This document shows positions 24,384 through 33,400 of a DNA stretch of 64,000 nt, in pieces (the stretch's first letter is position 1; every line of letters begins with the position of its first letter). The notes beneath the pieces were generated by a model. The model saw only the letters and a list, made by a program, of their open reading frames with translations. It made no database searches and was not told the origin of the DNA. The translations under genes were made by a program, and so were the position numbers. Source of the DNA: Nitrososphaerota archaeon. Lineage in GTDB: Archaea; Thermoproteota; Nitrososphaeria; Nitrososphaerales; Gagatemarchaeaceae. The stretch is taken from the NCBI GenBank assembly GCA_029785195.1, contig JAFMAD010000006.1:1-64000 (forward strand). Reading direction: 5' to 3'.

Positions 24384-26576
24384 ATGCCGAAATTCAAGAC
24401 TACTGCAGAGGCTCTTAAGATCGTCCACAACAAGGAGCAGATACGGAACATCGGGATCATCGCTCATGTGGACCACGGGAAGACTACTACGAGCGACAGC
24501 CTCCTGGCAGCCACGGGAATGTTGTCGCCTTCGGTGGCAGGGCAAGCGTTAGCTCTCGACTACATGGAGCTAGAGCAGCAGAGGCAAATGACGATCAAGG
24601 CCGCCAACGTCACGCTCTACTACGAATCGGCTGGCAAGCCCTACGTCATCAACCTCATTGACACCCCGGGGCACATAGATTTCACTGGTAAAGTTACACG
24701 CAGTTTGCGAGCTGTCGATGGGGCGATTGTTGTCGTAGATGCAGTTGAGGGCATTATGACGCAGACCGACACGGTCACCCGCCAGGCCCTTGAAGAGCGC
24801 GTCCGCCCCGTCGTCTACATCAACAAAATCGACCGGCTGATCAAGGAGCTCCGCCTCTCCCCTGAGAAGATGCAGGAGTGGCTCTTCGGCATCGTGAGGG
24901 ACTTCAACCGCCTCGTCGAGACATACGCCGAACCGGAGTACAAGCAGAAGTGGAAGGTCTCGGTCCAGGACGCCCAGGTCGCGTTCGGGTCATCGAAGGA
25001 CAAGTGGGGATTCAACTTCGACATGGCGAAGGCCGCGGGGATGTCGTTCAAGGACATCATCAACGCGTATCAGAGTTCGACTCCGGAGGAGCTCGGCAAG
25101 AAGCTCCCGCTCCACGAGGCCCTCCTCGGCATGGTCGTCAGGCACCACCCGCCCCCTCATGTCGCCCAGGCATACCGCATCCCCAAGATCTGGCCGCAGG
25201 GGGACCTGACCAGCGACGTAGGCAAGGCACTCCTCGCCTGCGACGAGAACGGCCCCACGGTGATGATGGTCACCAACGTGGTGGTGGACCCGGCGGCGGG
25301 GCTGGTGGCCACGGGGAGGCTCTTCTCGGGGAGCGTAAGCAACGGCGACCAGGTCTATCTCCTCAACTCGAAGAGGGAGGGGAAGATACAGTCGGTGCAG
25401 ATATTCATGGGATTCCAGAGGGAGATAGTCGACTCGCTCCCGGCGGGGAACATCCCGGCCCTTCTCGGCCTGGACATCAGGTCGGGGGAGACCATCTCGA
25501 ACCAGAAGGGGGTCGCCACGTTTGAGTCCATCCACTATGTCAGCGAGCCCGTCGTCACTGTGGCGGTGGAGGCGAAGCACCCGAGGGACCTCCCCAAGCT
25601 CGTCGAGGTGATGCGGAGGCTCAACATCGAGGACCCGAACCTCGTCATAACGATCAACCAGGAATCAGGGGAGACCCTCATGGCAGGGATGGGGGTCCTC
25701 CACCTCGAGATAGCCACCACGCAGATCCAGCAGGCCGGGCTAGAGATCATCACCTCACCTCCGATAATCAACTACAGGGAGACCATCCGCGCGCGCGCCG
25801 GCCCCATCATGGCCAGGTCCCCTAACAGGCACAACAAGATCTTTATCGAGGTCGAGCCCCTTGAGCCCGACGTCGTCGAGCTCATCCGCAACGGGACCAT
25901 AAGCGAGAACGTGGAGACGAAGGGGGTGATCAAGACCCTCCGCGACCACGGATGGGACCCCGACCAGGCCCGCAACTTCCAGGCCGTCGACGAGAGGGGC
26001 AACATCCTGACCGAGGTCACCAAGGGGGTCCAGTTCCTGCAGGAGTCCATGGACTCCATCAGGGCGGGCTTCGACGACATCATGAAGAACGGGCCGCTCG
26101 CCTACGAGTTCACCCGAGGGGTCAAGGTGGCGCTCACCAACTTCGTCCCCCACGAGGACCCCGCCCACCGTACCTACGCCCAGCTCATGCCCGCTTCACG
26201 GAGGGCCATACTCGGGGCCATGCTGTCAGCCAACCCCACTCTCCTGGAGCCCATACTGGGGATAGAAGTGAAGGGACCCTCAGACCTCATAGGCGCGGTG
26301 ACCGGGGTCATCAGCGCGAAGAGGGGGAAGCTTGTCAGGATAGACCAGAAGGAGGTCATGACGGTGGTGGAGGGGGAGATCCCTGCGGCCGAGACGTTCG
26401 ACCTGAGCGAGAAGATGAGAGGGGCGACGGCCGGCAAGGCAGTCTGGAACACACACTTCAAGACCTGGCAGGCCGTCCCTCAGAACATGCTCTGGGGGCT
26501 TGTCACGGAGATCAGGAAGCGCAAGGGGCTCCCGCCTGATCCGCCGAAGGCCGAAGAGTTCATCGACAAGGAGTAG
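24384..26576 (+). CDS. fusA: Translation elongation factor 2 (aEF-2)
   Basis: The 730-residue GTPase is full length. G1 is AHVDHGKT (about residues 27-34), G3 is DTPGHIDF, G4 is NKIDR, and domains II-V follow. It translocates the ribosome after peptide bond formation. The loop that carries diphthamide in other archaea and eukaryotes has His595, but the motif reads HRTYAQ where most have HRG[PG][AG]Q, so the first conserved Gly is a Thr. Whether this His is modified cannot be told from the window; no dph gene is present here. The gene is monocistronic, with the aminopeptidase gene 64 bp downstream. Confidence 0.97.
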   Translation: MPKFKTTAEALKIVHNKEQIRNIGIIAHVDHGKTTTSDSLLAATGMLSPSVAGQALALDYMELEQQRQMTIKAANVTLYYESAGKPYVINLIDTPGHIDFTGKVTRSLRAVDGAIVVVDAVEGIMTQTDTVTRQALEERVRPVVYINKIDRLIKELRLSPEKMQEWLFGIVRDFNRLVETYAEPEYKQKWKVSVQDAQVAFGSSKDKWGFNFDMAKAAGMSFKDIINAYQSSTPEELGKKLPLHEALLGMVVRHHPPPHVAQAYRIPKIWPQGDLTSDVGKALLACDENGPTVMMVTNVVVDPAAGLVATGRLFSGSVSNGDQVYLLNSKREGKIQSVQIFMGFQREIVDSLPAGNIPALLGLDIRSGETISNQKGVATFESIHYVSEPVVTVAVEAKHPRDLPKLVEVMRRLNIEDPNLVITINQESGETLMAGMGVLHLEIATTQIQQAGLEIITSPPIINYRETIRARAGPIMARSPNRHNKIFIEVEPLEPDVVELIRNGTISENVETKGVIKTLRDHGWDPDQARNFQAVDERGNILTEVTKGVQFLQESMDSIRAGFDDIMKNGPLAYEFTRGVKVALTNFVPHEDPAHRTYAQLMPASRRAILGAMLSANPTLLEPILGIEVKGPSDLIGAVTGVISAKRGKLVRIDQKEVMTVVEGEIPAAETFDLSEKMRGATAGKAVWNTHFKTWQAVPQNMLWGLVTEIRKRKGLPPDPPKAEEFIDKE

Positions 26577-26640
26577 GGCGTCAGGCAGCCTTTAAGGGGG
26601 CTCCCGCAGGCCCAGCGGCCGGTGGTCAGGAACGGAGATA

Positions 26641-29046
26641 TTGTCCTACGACCTCAGGCTCGACGTCGACTTCCGGAAGGCCCACGTGAAAGGAGAGGAG
26701 ACCCTGGCGGTGAGGGGAGCTCCGGTCCCGCTGTCGCTGGACTGCTCGGCGCTCGAGGTGGCGTCGGTCAGTGTCGGCGGGAAGGCGGCGAGGTTCCGGC
26801 ACGACAAGAAGAGGTCCAAGCTGGTCATCCAGGGGGTCCCCAAGAGACTGTCGAAGGTGGAAATATCCTACAGCAAGCAGGTGGGCGACGACGTCATGTT
26901 CGGGCTCTACAAGTCGAAGTACGGCAAGGACTACATCCTCGCTACCGACCTGGAGCCGGCAGAGGCCAGGACCGTCTTCCCATGCGTCGACGAGCCTTCG
27001 TACAAGGCCGCTTTCAGGTTGGAGATAACCACAGAGTCTGGGCTGAAGGTGATCGCCAACGCCCAGGAGGCCCGTACGGAGGAGGTCGGAGGCGGGAGGA
27101 CGAGGCACGTGTTCGAAGAGACCCCCAGGATGTCCACCTACCTCTTCTTCTTCGCCATCGGCGAAATGGAGGAGACCCGGACCCGTTCAGGTGAGGTGGA
27201 GGTCATCACCGCCACCCGGCCTGGCCAGGCCAAGAACTCCGAGCTTGCGCTCAAGGTGGCTGCCGGCTCCGTCCATGACTTCGCAGAGTACTACGGAGTC
27301 CCCTACCCGCTGAAGAAGCTCCACATCGTCGCGCTCCCCGAATACCACACCGGGGCCATGGAGAACTGGGGCGCGATCTCCTCCAGGGAGAGCTATGCCC
27401 TGGTGACAGAGGACGCCGCCTTCCGCCAGAAGAACAGGGGGGCGATGTCTATCGTCCATGAGGTGGCGCACCAGTGGTTCGGCGACCTCGTGACCATGAA
27501 GTGGTGGGACGACCTCTGGCTGAACGAGAGTTTCGCCACATTCATGGGATACAAGATGCTGGACAGGCTCAGGCCGGAATGGGACACCATGAGCATCTTC
27601 CTCGTGGACGAGACGCTCCTGGCGCTCAACCTCGACGCGGTCAAGAACACGCACCCGGTCCAGGCTCACGTCAGGCGGGTCGAGGATGCCATGCACATAT
27701 TCGACCAGGTGAGCTACAACAAAGGAGGGAGCATACTGAGGATGCTCGAGTCGTACGTGGGGGAGGACGCCTTCAGGAGGGGGGTGTCTGACTATCTCAG
27801 GAAGTTCAGCTTCTCCAACGCCTCGGGCAAGGACCTCTGGTCCTCGCTAGGCAGGGCCTCCAGCCTTCCGGTGACGAAGGTCGCCAAGGCGTGGCTCACG
27901 CGGCCCGGCTTCCCTGTGGTGGAGGTCAGCTCTGCAGGAAAGAAGGTCAAGCTCACCCAGAGGCGGTTCATGATCACCGGGAGCGTCTCCGCCCCTCCAT
28001 GGCCGATCACGACCGCGGTCAGAGCAGGTGGGAGGGAGACCAAGATACTCTTCGACAAGAAGACCATGACCTTCGACGTCGGGGGGGATGATGTCCTCCT
28101 CAACCCGGGGAGGGGGAGCTTCCACGTCACCCGATACGACAGGGAGGGGTATGAAAGGCTGGCAACCGGGTTCGCCCGCCTGAGCCCCTACGACAGGGCC
28201 GGCCTTATCAACGACCTGTACCTCTTCCTGCAGGCGGGCGAGGTCGACCCGGACGAATACTTCAGGTTCATAGCCCTATGCGGCGGGACCCCTGACAACG
28301 TCACGATACAAGTGGCTGCCGAACAGCTCCAGCATCTCAGCGCCATCGCCTGGGACTCCCCGGGGCTCCGCTCCGTCTATCCGAGGTTCTACAGGCCTCT
28401 CATAGAGAGCATAGGGGAGGACCCGAAGCCTGGCGAACCCGAGTATCTAGGCGCCGCGAGGGAGGCGCTCACCTCCCAGTACGTCGACGTCGACGACGCC
28501 TACGCCGCCAAGCTCGCCCAGAGATTCGGCCACTACCACGACCTGGACCCGAACCTCAGGGGGGCCGTCGCCTCGGCCTATGCCATAACCTGCGGGGAGA
28601 AGGCCATGGGGCCTTTGGTGGAGATGGTGAAGACGATGCAGGGGGAGGTGGACAGGGCCAAGATCTACGGCGCCCTCTGCTCGTTCAAGGAGCCCGAGCT
28701 GGTCGAGAAGACCCTGGACCTGGGGTTGAGCGGGGAGGTCAGCCGCTCTGACTCAGCCTATCCGATGGCCTTCGGTGCCTTCAACACCAACGCCCGGGAC
28801 ATCTATTGGAAGTGGCTCACCAAGCACTACGACGCCATCTATGCCATGTACGGCGGATCGCAGCAGTTCTACCTCTACATGATGCGCATACTCCCGGTCT
28901 GCGGGGTGGGGAGGGAGTCAGAAGTGAAGAGGTTCCTCGCAGGGAGGAGGATGAAGCTGGGCGGGTCAAGCCTCACCAGGGCCCTCGAACGTCTGGAGAT
29001 CAACTCCGGCGTCCGCAAGCGCCTCCTGACGAGACCGCGAAGGTAG
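26641..29046 (+). CDS. M1-family zinc aminopeptidase (tricorn-factor F2/F3-like)
   Basis: The 801-residue protein has the M1 exopeptidase motif GAMENWG (about residue 238) and the zinc site HEVAHQWFGD (about 273) with the second Glu in WLNESFATFMG about 19 residues later. The N-terminal beta saddle and C-terminal helical repeats are of normal length for the tricorn-interacting factors F2/F3, which trim peptides released by the proteasome or tricorn. The start is TTG at 26641 after a weak purine-rich stretch (AACGGAG). A cytosolic role in peptide turnover is the natural reading. Confidence 0.93.
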   Translation: MSYDLRLDVDFRKAHVKGEETLAVRGAPVPLSLDCSALEVASVSVGGKAARFRHDKKRSKLVIQGVPKRLSKVEISYSKQVGDDVMFGLYKSKYGKDYILATDLEPAEARTVFPCVDEPSYKAAFRLEITTESGLKVIANAQEARTEEVGGGRTRHVFEETPRMSTYLFFFAIGEMEETRTRSGEVEVITATRPGQAKNSELALKVAAGSVHDFAEYYGVPYPLKKLHIVALPEYHTGAMENWGAISSRESYALVTEDAAFRQKNRGAMSIVHEVAHQWFGDLVTMKWWDDLWLNESFATFMGYKMLDRLRPEWDTMSIFLVDETLLALNLDAVKNTHPVQAHVRRVEDAMHIFDQVSYNKGGSILRMLESYVGEDAFRRGVSDYLRKFSFSNASGKDLWSSLGRASSLPVTKVAKAWLTRPGFPVVEVSSAGKKVKLTQRRFMITGSVSAPPWPITTAVRAGGRETKILFDKKTMTFDVGGDDVLLNPGRGSFHVTRYDREGYERLATGFARLSPYDRAGLINDLYLFLQAGEVDPDEYFRFIALCGGTPDNVTIQVAAEQLQHLSAIAWDSPGLRSVYPRFYRPLIESIGEDPKPGEPEYLGAAREALTSQYVDVDDAYAAKLAQRFGHYHDLDPNLRGAVASAYAITCGEKAMGPLVEMVKTMQGEVDRAKIYGALCSFKEPELVEKTLDLGLSGEVSRSDSAYPMAFGAFNTNARDIYWKWLTKHYDAIYAMYGGSQQFYLYMMRILPVCGVGRESEVKRFLAGRRMKLGGSSLTRALERLEINSGVRKRLLTRPRR

Positions 29047-29111
29047 CCCCGCGGGCCCAGCAGCCGGCGGCCGCGCCCCCCTTAACTAACAGAGGAGCCC
29101 GTGCCCGGCCC

Positions 29112-29639
29112 ATGGATGTGCCTCCCTCCATGATCCATCGCCTCTTCTACCCGCAGGTCCCTCTTGTGATGGCCGCGAAGGCGGGGTTGAGGGTGTCCGC
29201 CATGCCCGTGGTGTCCTACCTGTCCGTCTCCGAGGACCCCCCCATGGTAGCAGTGGCGTGCGCCCCTCGGGGCTTCACCTGCAGGCTCGCCAGGAGAGCG
29301 CGTTGCTTCTCGCTCTCCGTCGTTGGAAGAGAGAACGCCTCCGTCCTGTCGAAGCTGGCCACCGCCAGCGGTGCGAGAGTGAAGGACAAACTCGCCGAGG
29401 CAGGCCTGCGGCACTCTGAAGGAAAGAGGCTGGGCGTCCCGGTCCTCGAGGCGGCGCTGGCGACCCTGGAATGCAGGTTGCTGGCGGCCCGCCGCATCGG
29501 CGACCACCAACTCCTGGTCGCACGCGTCGAAGCCGCCCGCGCGACAGACGCCTTCAGTGGGTTCTGGGACTACCACAGGTATAGCCCGGTCCTCTATGCA
29601 GGATGGCAGGACAGACTGGCCGAGTACCCCGGGTACTAG
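29112..29639 (+). CDS. Flavin reductase-like FMN-binding split-barrel protein
   Basis: From the ATG at 29112 the protein has 175 residues and fits the flavin reductase/FMN-binding domain (DIM6/NTAB-like): MPVVSYLSVSEDPPMVAVAC (about residues 30-50) is the FMN-binding strand-loop-strand, and RLLAARRIGDHQLLVARVEAA is the family's later strand pair. Such enzymes reduce FMN with NAD(P)H or use bound flavin themselves. An upstream start in the long open frame is possible, but CTTAACTAAC at about 29080-29090 looks like a promoter element at the right distance for this ATG. Confidence 0.85.
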   Translation: MDVPPSMIHRLFYPQVPLVMAAKAGLRVSAMPVVSYLSVSEDPPMVAVACAPRGFTCRLARRARCFSLSVVGRENASVLSKLATASGARVKDKLAEAGLRHSEGKRLGVPVLEAALATLECRLLAARRIGDHQLLVARVEAARATDAFSGFWDYHRYSPVLYAGWQDRLAEYPGY

Positions 29640-29656
29640 GCGCAGGCCCCGAATGC

Positions 29657-30295
29657 CTAGGCCTGACCCTTGTCCCTTACGGAGACAAACTTCGTCGTCA
29701 GGCTCCCCGTGTTGTTGAGCTTTGAGAGGCTGAGCACCAGGGGCGTCATCCTTTCGATGACCCTGGCCTGGGAAAGGGGCCCCGCGTAGAGCGGCCTTAG
29801 GTTCGGGATGGACTTCACCAGCCTCCCGACCACCTCGAACGTCTCTCTGGCCTCCGCAGCCACGAGTATGTCCATGGCTACCGGTTCGTCCTTCTCGAAG
29901 AAGAGGGAAGATACATGATTGAACGCCGTAGCCACCCTGCTCCCCGGGAGCATCCCGGCCAGCTCTTCAGCCGCCGACCCCTCTTCCAGCCCATACTGCA
30001 GCCGTCCGGCCTCCAGCCTCAGGGGGTTGACAGCGGAGACCACAACCTTCCCAGTGAGAGCCGCGGCGAGCTCCGCAGCCCCACCAAGGGCCTTGTAGGG
30101 GACCACGAAGACAGCTATCTCCGCGGCCTCGGACGCCCCGAGGTAGCTAGCTCCTGCCGCCCCATGGATCAGCCTGGCCGCCTCTGAGGCCCTCGCCGGG
30201 TCCCGTGACCCGATCACGACCTCGTTGTCCCGGGAAAGCTGTCTGGCGATGGCCCTGCCCATCCTCCCCGTCCCTCCTAGGAGCGCGACCTTCAT
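29657..30295 (-). CDS. npdG: NADPH:F420 reductase (NpdG)
   Basis: The 212-residue protein begins with the NADP-binding loop LLGGTGRMGRAIARQL (about residues 5-20) and continues as a short F420:NADP oxidoreductase, with the EVVIGSRDPARA segment that reads the 2'-phosphate. It transfers hydride between NADPH and F420, feeding the F420-dependent PPOX enzymes present in the window. The last gene of the riboflavin-transport operon: it overlaps the XPF gene upstream by 4 bp. F420 is made from a flavin-pathway intermediate, so its place here is metabolically sensible. Confidence 0.9.
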   Translation of the reverse strand: MKVALLGGTGRMGRAIARQLSRDNEVVIGSRDPARASEAARLIHGAAGASYLGASEAAEIAVFVVPYKALGGAAELAAALTGKVVVSAVNPLRLEAGRLQYGLEEGSAAEELAGMLPGSRVATAFNHVSSLFFEKDEPVAMDILVAAEARETFEVVGRLVKSIPNLRPLYAGPLSQARVIERMTPLVLSLSKLNNTGSLTTKFVSVRDKGQA

Positions 30296-30978
30296 CCTTC
30301 CAACCTCGACTGCGGGGACGATTCTACGTACCTCGAGTACTTCGAATCCAGCACCTCCTTGACCTTCTCCGCCCTCTTCCAGCCTATCCCCCCTGTCATC
30401 GCCAGCTCCCCTGGAGTGAGGGACATGACACGCCTTGGGGTGCCGTACTTCGACAGGAGCCTCTCGGCCAGCCTCCTCCCGACCCCCGGGAGGGACGACA
30501 CCAGGTAGACCTGCTGCAGGGGGGTGCTCTTCGCCTTGCGGGGGACCTCGGGGGGCACCCTTGAGAGGGGCTTCGCCCTGGCATGGACCAGGAGCTCGGA
30601 GATCGCCAGGGCTGTCTCCCTCGGGTTCGCCGTGTAGAGCACCCTCAGCCCGTAGGCGATGGACACGTTCGCGATGGCCCCGTAGTACGACTTCAGGTTC
30701 CGTGCCAGGTTGCCCACCTCCTTGGAGTCACCTTCGACCAGCAGGAACGGCTTCGCATAGGCGGCAGAGATCCTAGCCGCTTGGTCGAACAGGCGCGAGT
30801 CGTAGACCGATGAGACCAGGTCCGTCACCGACTTCCTCTCTATGGCGATCTCAGGGTTGAGGACGTAGTCTGCCACCGGGAGCCTGCTGAAGTACACCCT
30901 GACGTTGAGCTTGGTAAGCTCGTCTGGGACGCCGCTCGCCTTCTCCCTCTCGTCGACCACGACGCGGGCGGGGATCAC
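30292..30978 (-). CDS. xpf: XPF/ERCC4-type structure-specific nuclease
   Basis: The gene starts at the GTG at 30978, which overlaps the stop of ecfT (GTGA), and codes for 228 residues. The ERCC4 catalytic motif is complete: VVVDEREKASG (about 5-15) and IAIERKSVTDLV (about 46-57), i.e. D-x-R-E...ERKxxxD. A tandem HhH domain follows (about 150-215, SSLPGVGRRLAERLL and AMTGGIGWKRAEKV). This is the short helicase-less XPF of Thermoproteota, which cuts flaps and forks together with PCNA. Its place inside an ECF transporter operon is unexpected; it may just be operon packing. Confidence 0.93.
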   Translation of the reverse strand: MIPARVVVDEREKASGVPDELTKLNVRVYFSRLPVADYVLNPEIAIERKSVTDLVSSVYDSRLFDQAARISAAYAKPFLLVEGDSKEVGNLARNLKSYYGAIANVSIAYGLRVLYTANPRETALAISELLVHARAKPLSRVPPEVPRKAKSTPLQQVYLVSSLPGVGRRLAERLLSKYGTPRRVMSLTPGELAMTGGIGWKRAEKVKEVLDSKYSRYVESSPQSRLEG

Positions 30979-31721
30979 GGGAAACGCACCGGGACGACGA
31001 AATAAAAGGAGTAGGCGGCTATCGCGAAGAGCACGACTGCGGCGCACACGACCCCGACGTCCGCACGCCTCGCCCTGTAGACCAGGAGGGACGTGGGCCT
31101 CGGGACAGCGCCGTATGCCCTCGCCTCCATGGCCTCGGCCAGCTCTCCGCTTCTCACCACCGAGTTGACCACCAGGGGGATAAGTATGGGAATCATGTTT
31201 CTGACCCTGCGGATGAGGTTCCCCTTTTCGAGCTCCAGCCCTCTTGACTTCTGGGCGTCCATGATCTGGATGGTGTCGAGCATCATGACGGGTATGAACC
31301 TGACCGCGGTGACGAAGGCGAAGACGACGTCTCTGGGGAGCCTGAACATCTTCATGACCTGCTCGAGCTCGTCCGGCGAAGTAGTGATGAAGAAGATGCT
31401 GGTCGACACCACTATGGCGATGAACCGTATGGCGTAGAGGACGGACGTCTCCAGGTCCCTGGTGAACAGCACGTTCACGACGAAGATGAACCCAGAGAAG
31501 AGCGCCGTGAAAGCCATGGTCCTGGCCACCCGCTTCAGGACGGTGGCCGCCGCCGAAAGCCCGACCATGAACACGATCACCAGGACCATCTCGAAGATGG
31601 ACCTCGCGAGGAGCGTCGTCACGAACATCAGCACAGAGTTCAGGAGCTTCGCCCGTGGGTCCAGCCTGTGGTAGAACGAGTCCCCTCTCCTGAAGATGAA
31701 GCCCCCGCTCAGCCACATCAT
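30975..31721 (-). CDS. ecfT: ECF transporter T component (EcfT)
   Basis: The ATG at 31721 overlaps the stop of the upstream ATPase gene (ATGATG). The 248-residue protein has several membrane helices in two blocks and a cytoplasmic coupling region with Ala-Arg-Gly-type motifs: MDAQKSRGLEL and ELAEAMEARAYGAVPRP (about 145-225), which contact the two ATPases. It is the transmembrane coupling subunit of an ECF vitamin importer. Neighbours are both ATPases and an S component, so the transporter is complete. Confidence 0.95.
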   Translation of the reverse strand: MMWLSGGFIFRRGDSFYHRLDPRAKLLNSVLMFVTTLLARSIFEMVLVIVFMVGLSAAATVLKRVARTMAFTALFSGFIFVVNVLFTRDLETSVLYAIRFIAIVVSTSIFFITTSPDELEQVMKMFRLPRDVVFAFVTAVRFIPVMMLDTIQIMDAQKSRGLELEKGNLIRRVRNMIPILIPLVVNSVVRSGELAEAMEARAYGAVPRPTSLLVYRARRADVGVVCAAVVLFAIAAYSFYFVVPVRFP

Positions 31722-32530
31722 GGTCGCATTGCCTCCTCGGCCCATCGAGCGGCGTCGAGAGGGTGGACGAACGGGGTCCCCGGCCTGCGGTGGAGCTCCT
31801 GGTAGAACTCCACCAGCTGCGGCTGGGCGACCCGCGCCGACCCGAGCAGGTCCCTGTCCTGCATGATGGCCGTCGCAGGGCCGTCCCCTACGACCCTCCC
31901 GCCCTTCATCACCACCACCCTGGGCTGTATCGGCCAGAGGAACTCGATGTCGTGGGAGACCACCACCACGGTCTTCCCGGCCGACTTCAGCATCTGTATC
32001 GTCCCAGCCAGCTTCTCCTTCTGGATGGCATCCTGTCCCACCGTGGGCTCGTCGAGCATCACCACCTGCGGGTCCCACGCCAGGATGCACGCCAGGGTCA
32101 GCCTCTTCTTCTCCCCCCCGCTGAGGATCAGCGGAGACGACCTCCTGTACTCCCCCAGGCCGAAGAGCTCCAGCCCCCAGGAGACACGGTCCCTCACCAA
32201 CTCCGGTGGGAACCCGAAGTTCCGGAGCGCGAACGACATCTCCTCCTCCACGGTCTCTGAGAAGAGCTGGTGGTCGGGGTTCTGGAATGCGACTCCGACC
32301 TTCCGGGACAGCTGAGCCGTGCTCGCCTCCCGGGTGTCGACGCCGTCGACGAGGACGCTCCCGGACACAGGTTTCAGAAGCCCCGTCACGTGCTTGACGA
32401 GGGTCGTCTTCCCTGCGCCGTTCTCCCCCACCAGGGCGACGAACTCGCCCGCCTCCACCCTGAGGCTGACCCCATCCAAGGCCCTGACGCCGTTCTGGTG
32501 GACGAAGGAGACGTCCCTGAACTCTATCAT
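31718..32530 (-). CDS. ecfA2: ECF transporter ATPase (second of two)
   Basis: The 270-residue ATPase has Walker A GENGAGKTT (about residues 36-44), a Q-loop FQNPDHQLF typical of ECF ATPases, signature LSGGEKKRLTL and Walker B VVMLDEPTVGQD, and a switch His (VVSHDIEF). The C-terminus is the short ECF extension. It overlaps both neighbouring genes by about 4 bp. Confidence 0.96.
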   Translation of the reverse strand: MIEFRDVSFVHQNGVRALDGVSLRVEAGEFVALVGENGAGKTTLVKHVTGLLKPVSGSVLVDGVDTREASTAQLSRKVGVAFQNPDHQLFSETVEEEMSFALRNFGFPPELVRDRVSWGLELFGLGEYRRSSPLILSGGEKKRLTLACILAWDPQVVMLDEPTVGQDAIQKEKLAGTIQMLKSAGKTVVVVSHDIEFLWPIQPRVVVMKGGRVVGDGPATAIMQDRDLLGSARVAQPQLVEFYQELHRRPGTPFVHPLDAARWAEEAMRP

Positions 32531-33378
32531 GCTTGCCTCCCCTCCACGGCTGAGGCCAGCCCGGACGGGGTCAGCAGCCTCCCTGCGGCCGCCCTCCCCG
32601 CATCCCTCCCTGCGAGCAGCTTCTGCACCTTGGTGACCGCGGGGACGGCCACCCCGTGGGCCTCGGCCTCGTCGCGGAAGAGCACGTCCCTGGGGGTCCC
32701 TTCGAGCACCTTCCTCCCCCCGTCCATCACGACGAGCCTGTCTGCCACCCCAACGAGGAGGTCCAAGCGGTGCTCGACTACGACGAAGGTGGTCCCTAGC
32801 TCTTTCCTGAGCCTCGCCACCAGTGCGACAAGTTCGGAAGCCGTCTTGGGGTCGAGCAGGGATGTAGGCTCGTCGAGTATCACCAGCTTCGGCCGCATCG
32901 CGAGGACCCCCGCCAGCGCCACCCGCTGCTTCTGCCCGTCAGAAAGCTCGTGGGGGGCCCGCTGCGCCAGGTCGCCTATCCGCAGGAGCCGGAGAGCCTC
33001 GTCCACCCTGGCCCTCATCTCCTCCCGGGGGACCCCGAGGTTCTCCAGTCCGAAGGCGACGTCCCTCTCGACGCTGAACATGAATATCTGGTTCTCCGGG
33101 TTCTGGAAGAGGAATCCGACCGTCTGGGCCAGGTCGCGCATGCTCGACCTCTTGACGCTCGACCCTGCCACGAGGACGTCTCCGGAGTACTCCCCGCCAT
33201 ACATGTGGGGGATCAGCCCGTTCACTGTCCTGAGCAACGTGGATTTGCCACACCCCGACGGGCCGGCGAGCACCACTATCTCGCCTTCGGGTATCGACAG
33301 CTCGAAGTCGGAGACCGCGTTCTTCGGCGAGTCCGGATACCTGAAGCTCAACCCCTCGACTTTGAGTATGTCCGCCAT
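32527..33378 (-). CDS. ecfA1: ECF transporter ATPase (first of two)
   Basis: The 283-residue ATPase has Walker A GPSGCGKST (about residues 39-47), Q-loop FQNPENQIF, signature LSDGQKQRVAL (S-D in place of S-G) and Walker B LVILDEPTSLLD. The extended C-terminus (about 235-283) is the heterodimer contact arm. With the other ATPase, EcfT and the S component it forms a group I/II-like ECF importer. Confidence 0.95.
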   Translation of the reverse strand: MADILKVEGLSFRYPDSPKNAVSDFELSIPEGEIVVLAGPSGCGKSTLLRTVNGLIPHMYGGEYSGDVLVAGSSVKRSSMRDLAQTVGFLFQNPENQIFMFSVERDVAFGLENLGVPREEMRARVDEALRLLRIGDLAQRAPHELSDGQKQRVALAGVLAMRPKLVILDEPTSLLDPKTASELVALVARLRKELGTTFVVVEHRLDLLVGVADRLVVMDGGRKVLEGTPRDVLFRDEAEAHGVAVPAVTKVQKLLAGRDAGRAAAGRLLTPSGLASAVEGRQA

Positions 33379-33400
33379 GGCTGCCGCTACCTGGGCGGGC

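Noticed and set aside
30979-31716. Reading the XPF frame as a 474-residue protein
   Set aside because: The upstream part is antisense-like sequence inside ecfT; the GTG at 30978 with stop/start overlap and the ERCC4 domain start fit a 228-residue protein.
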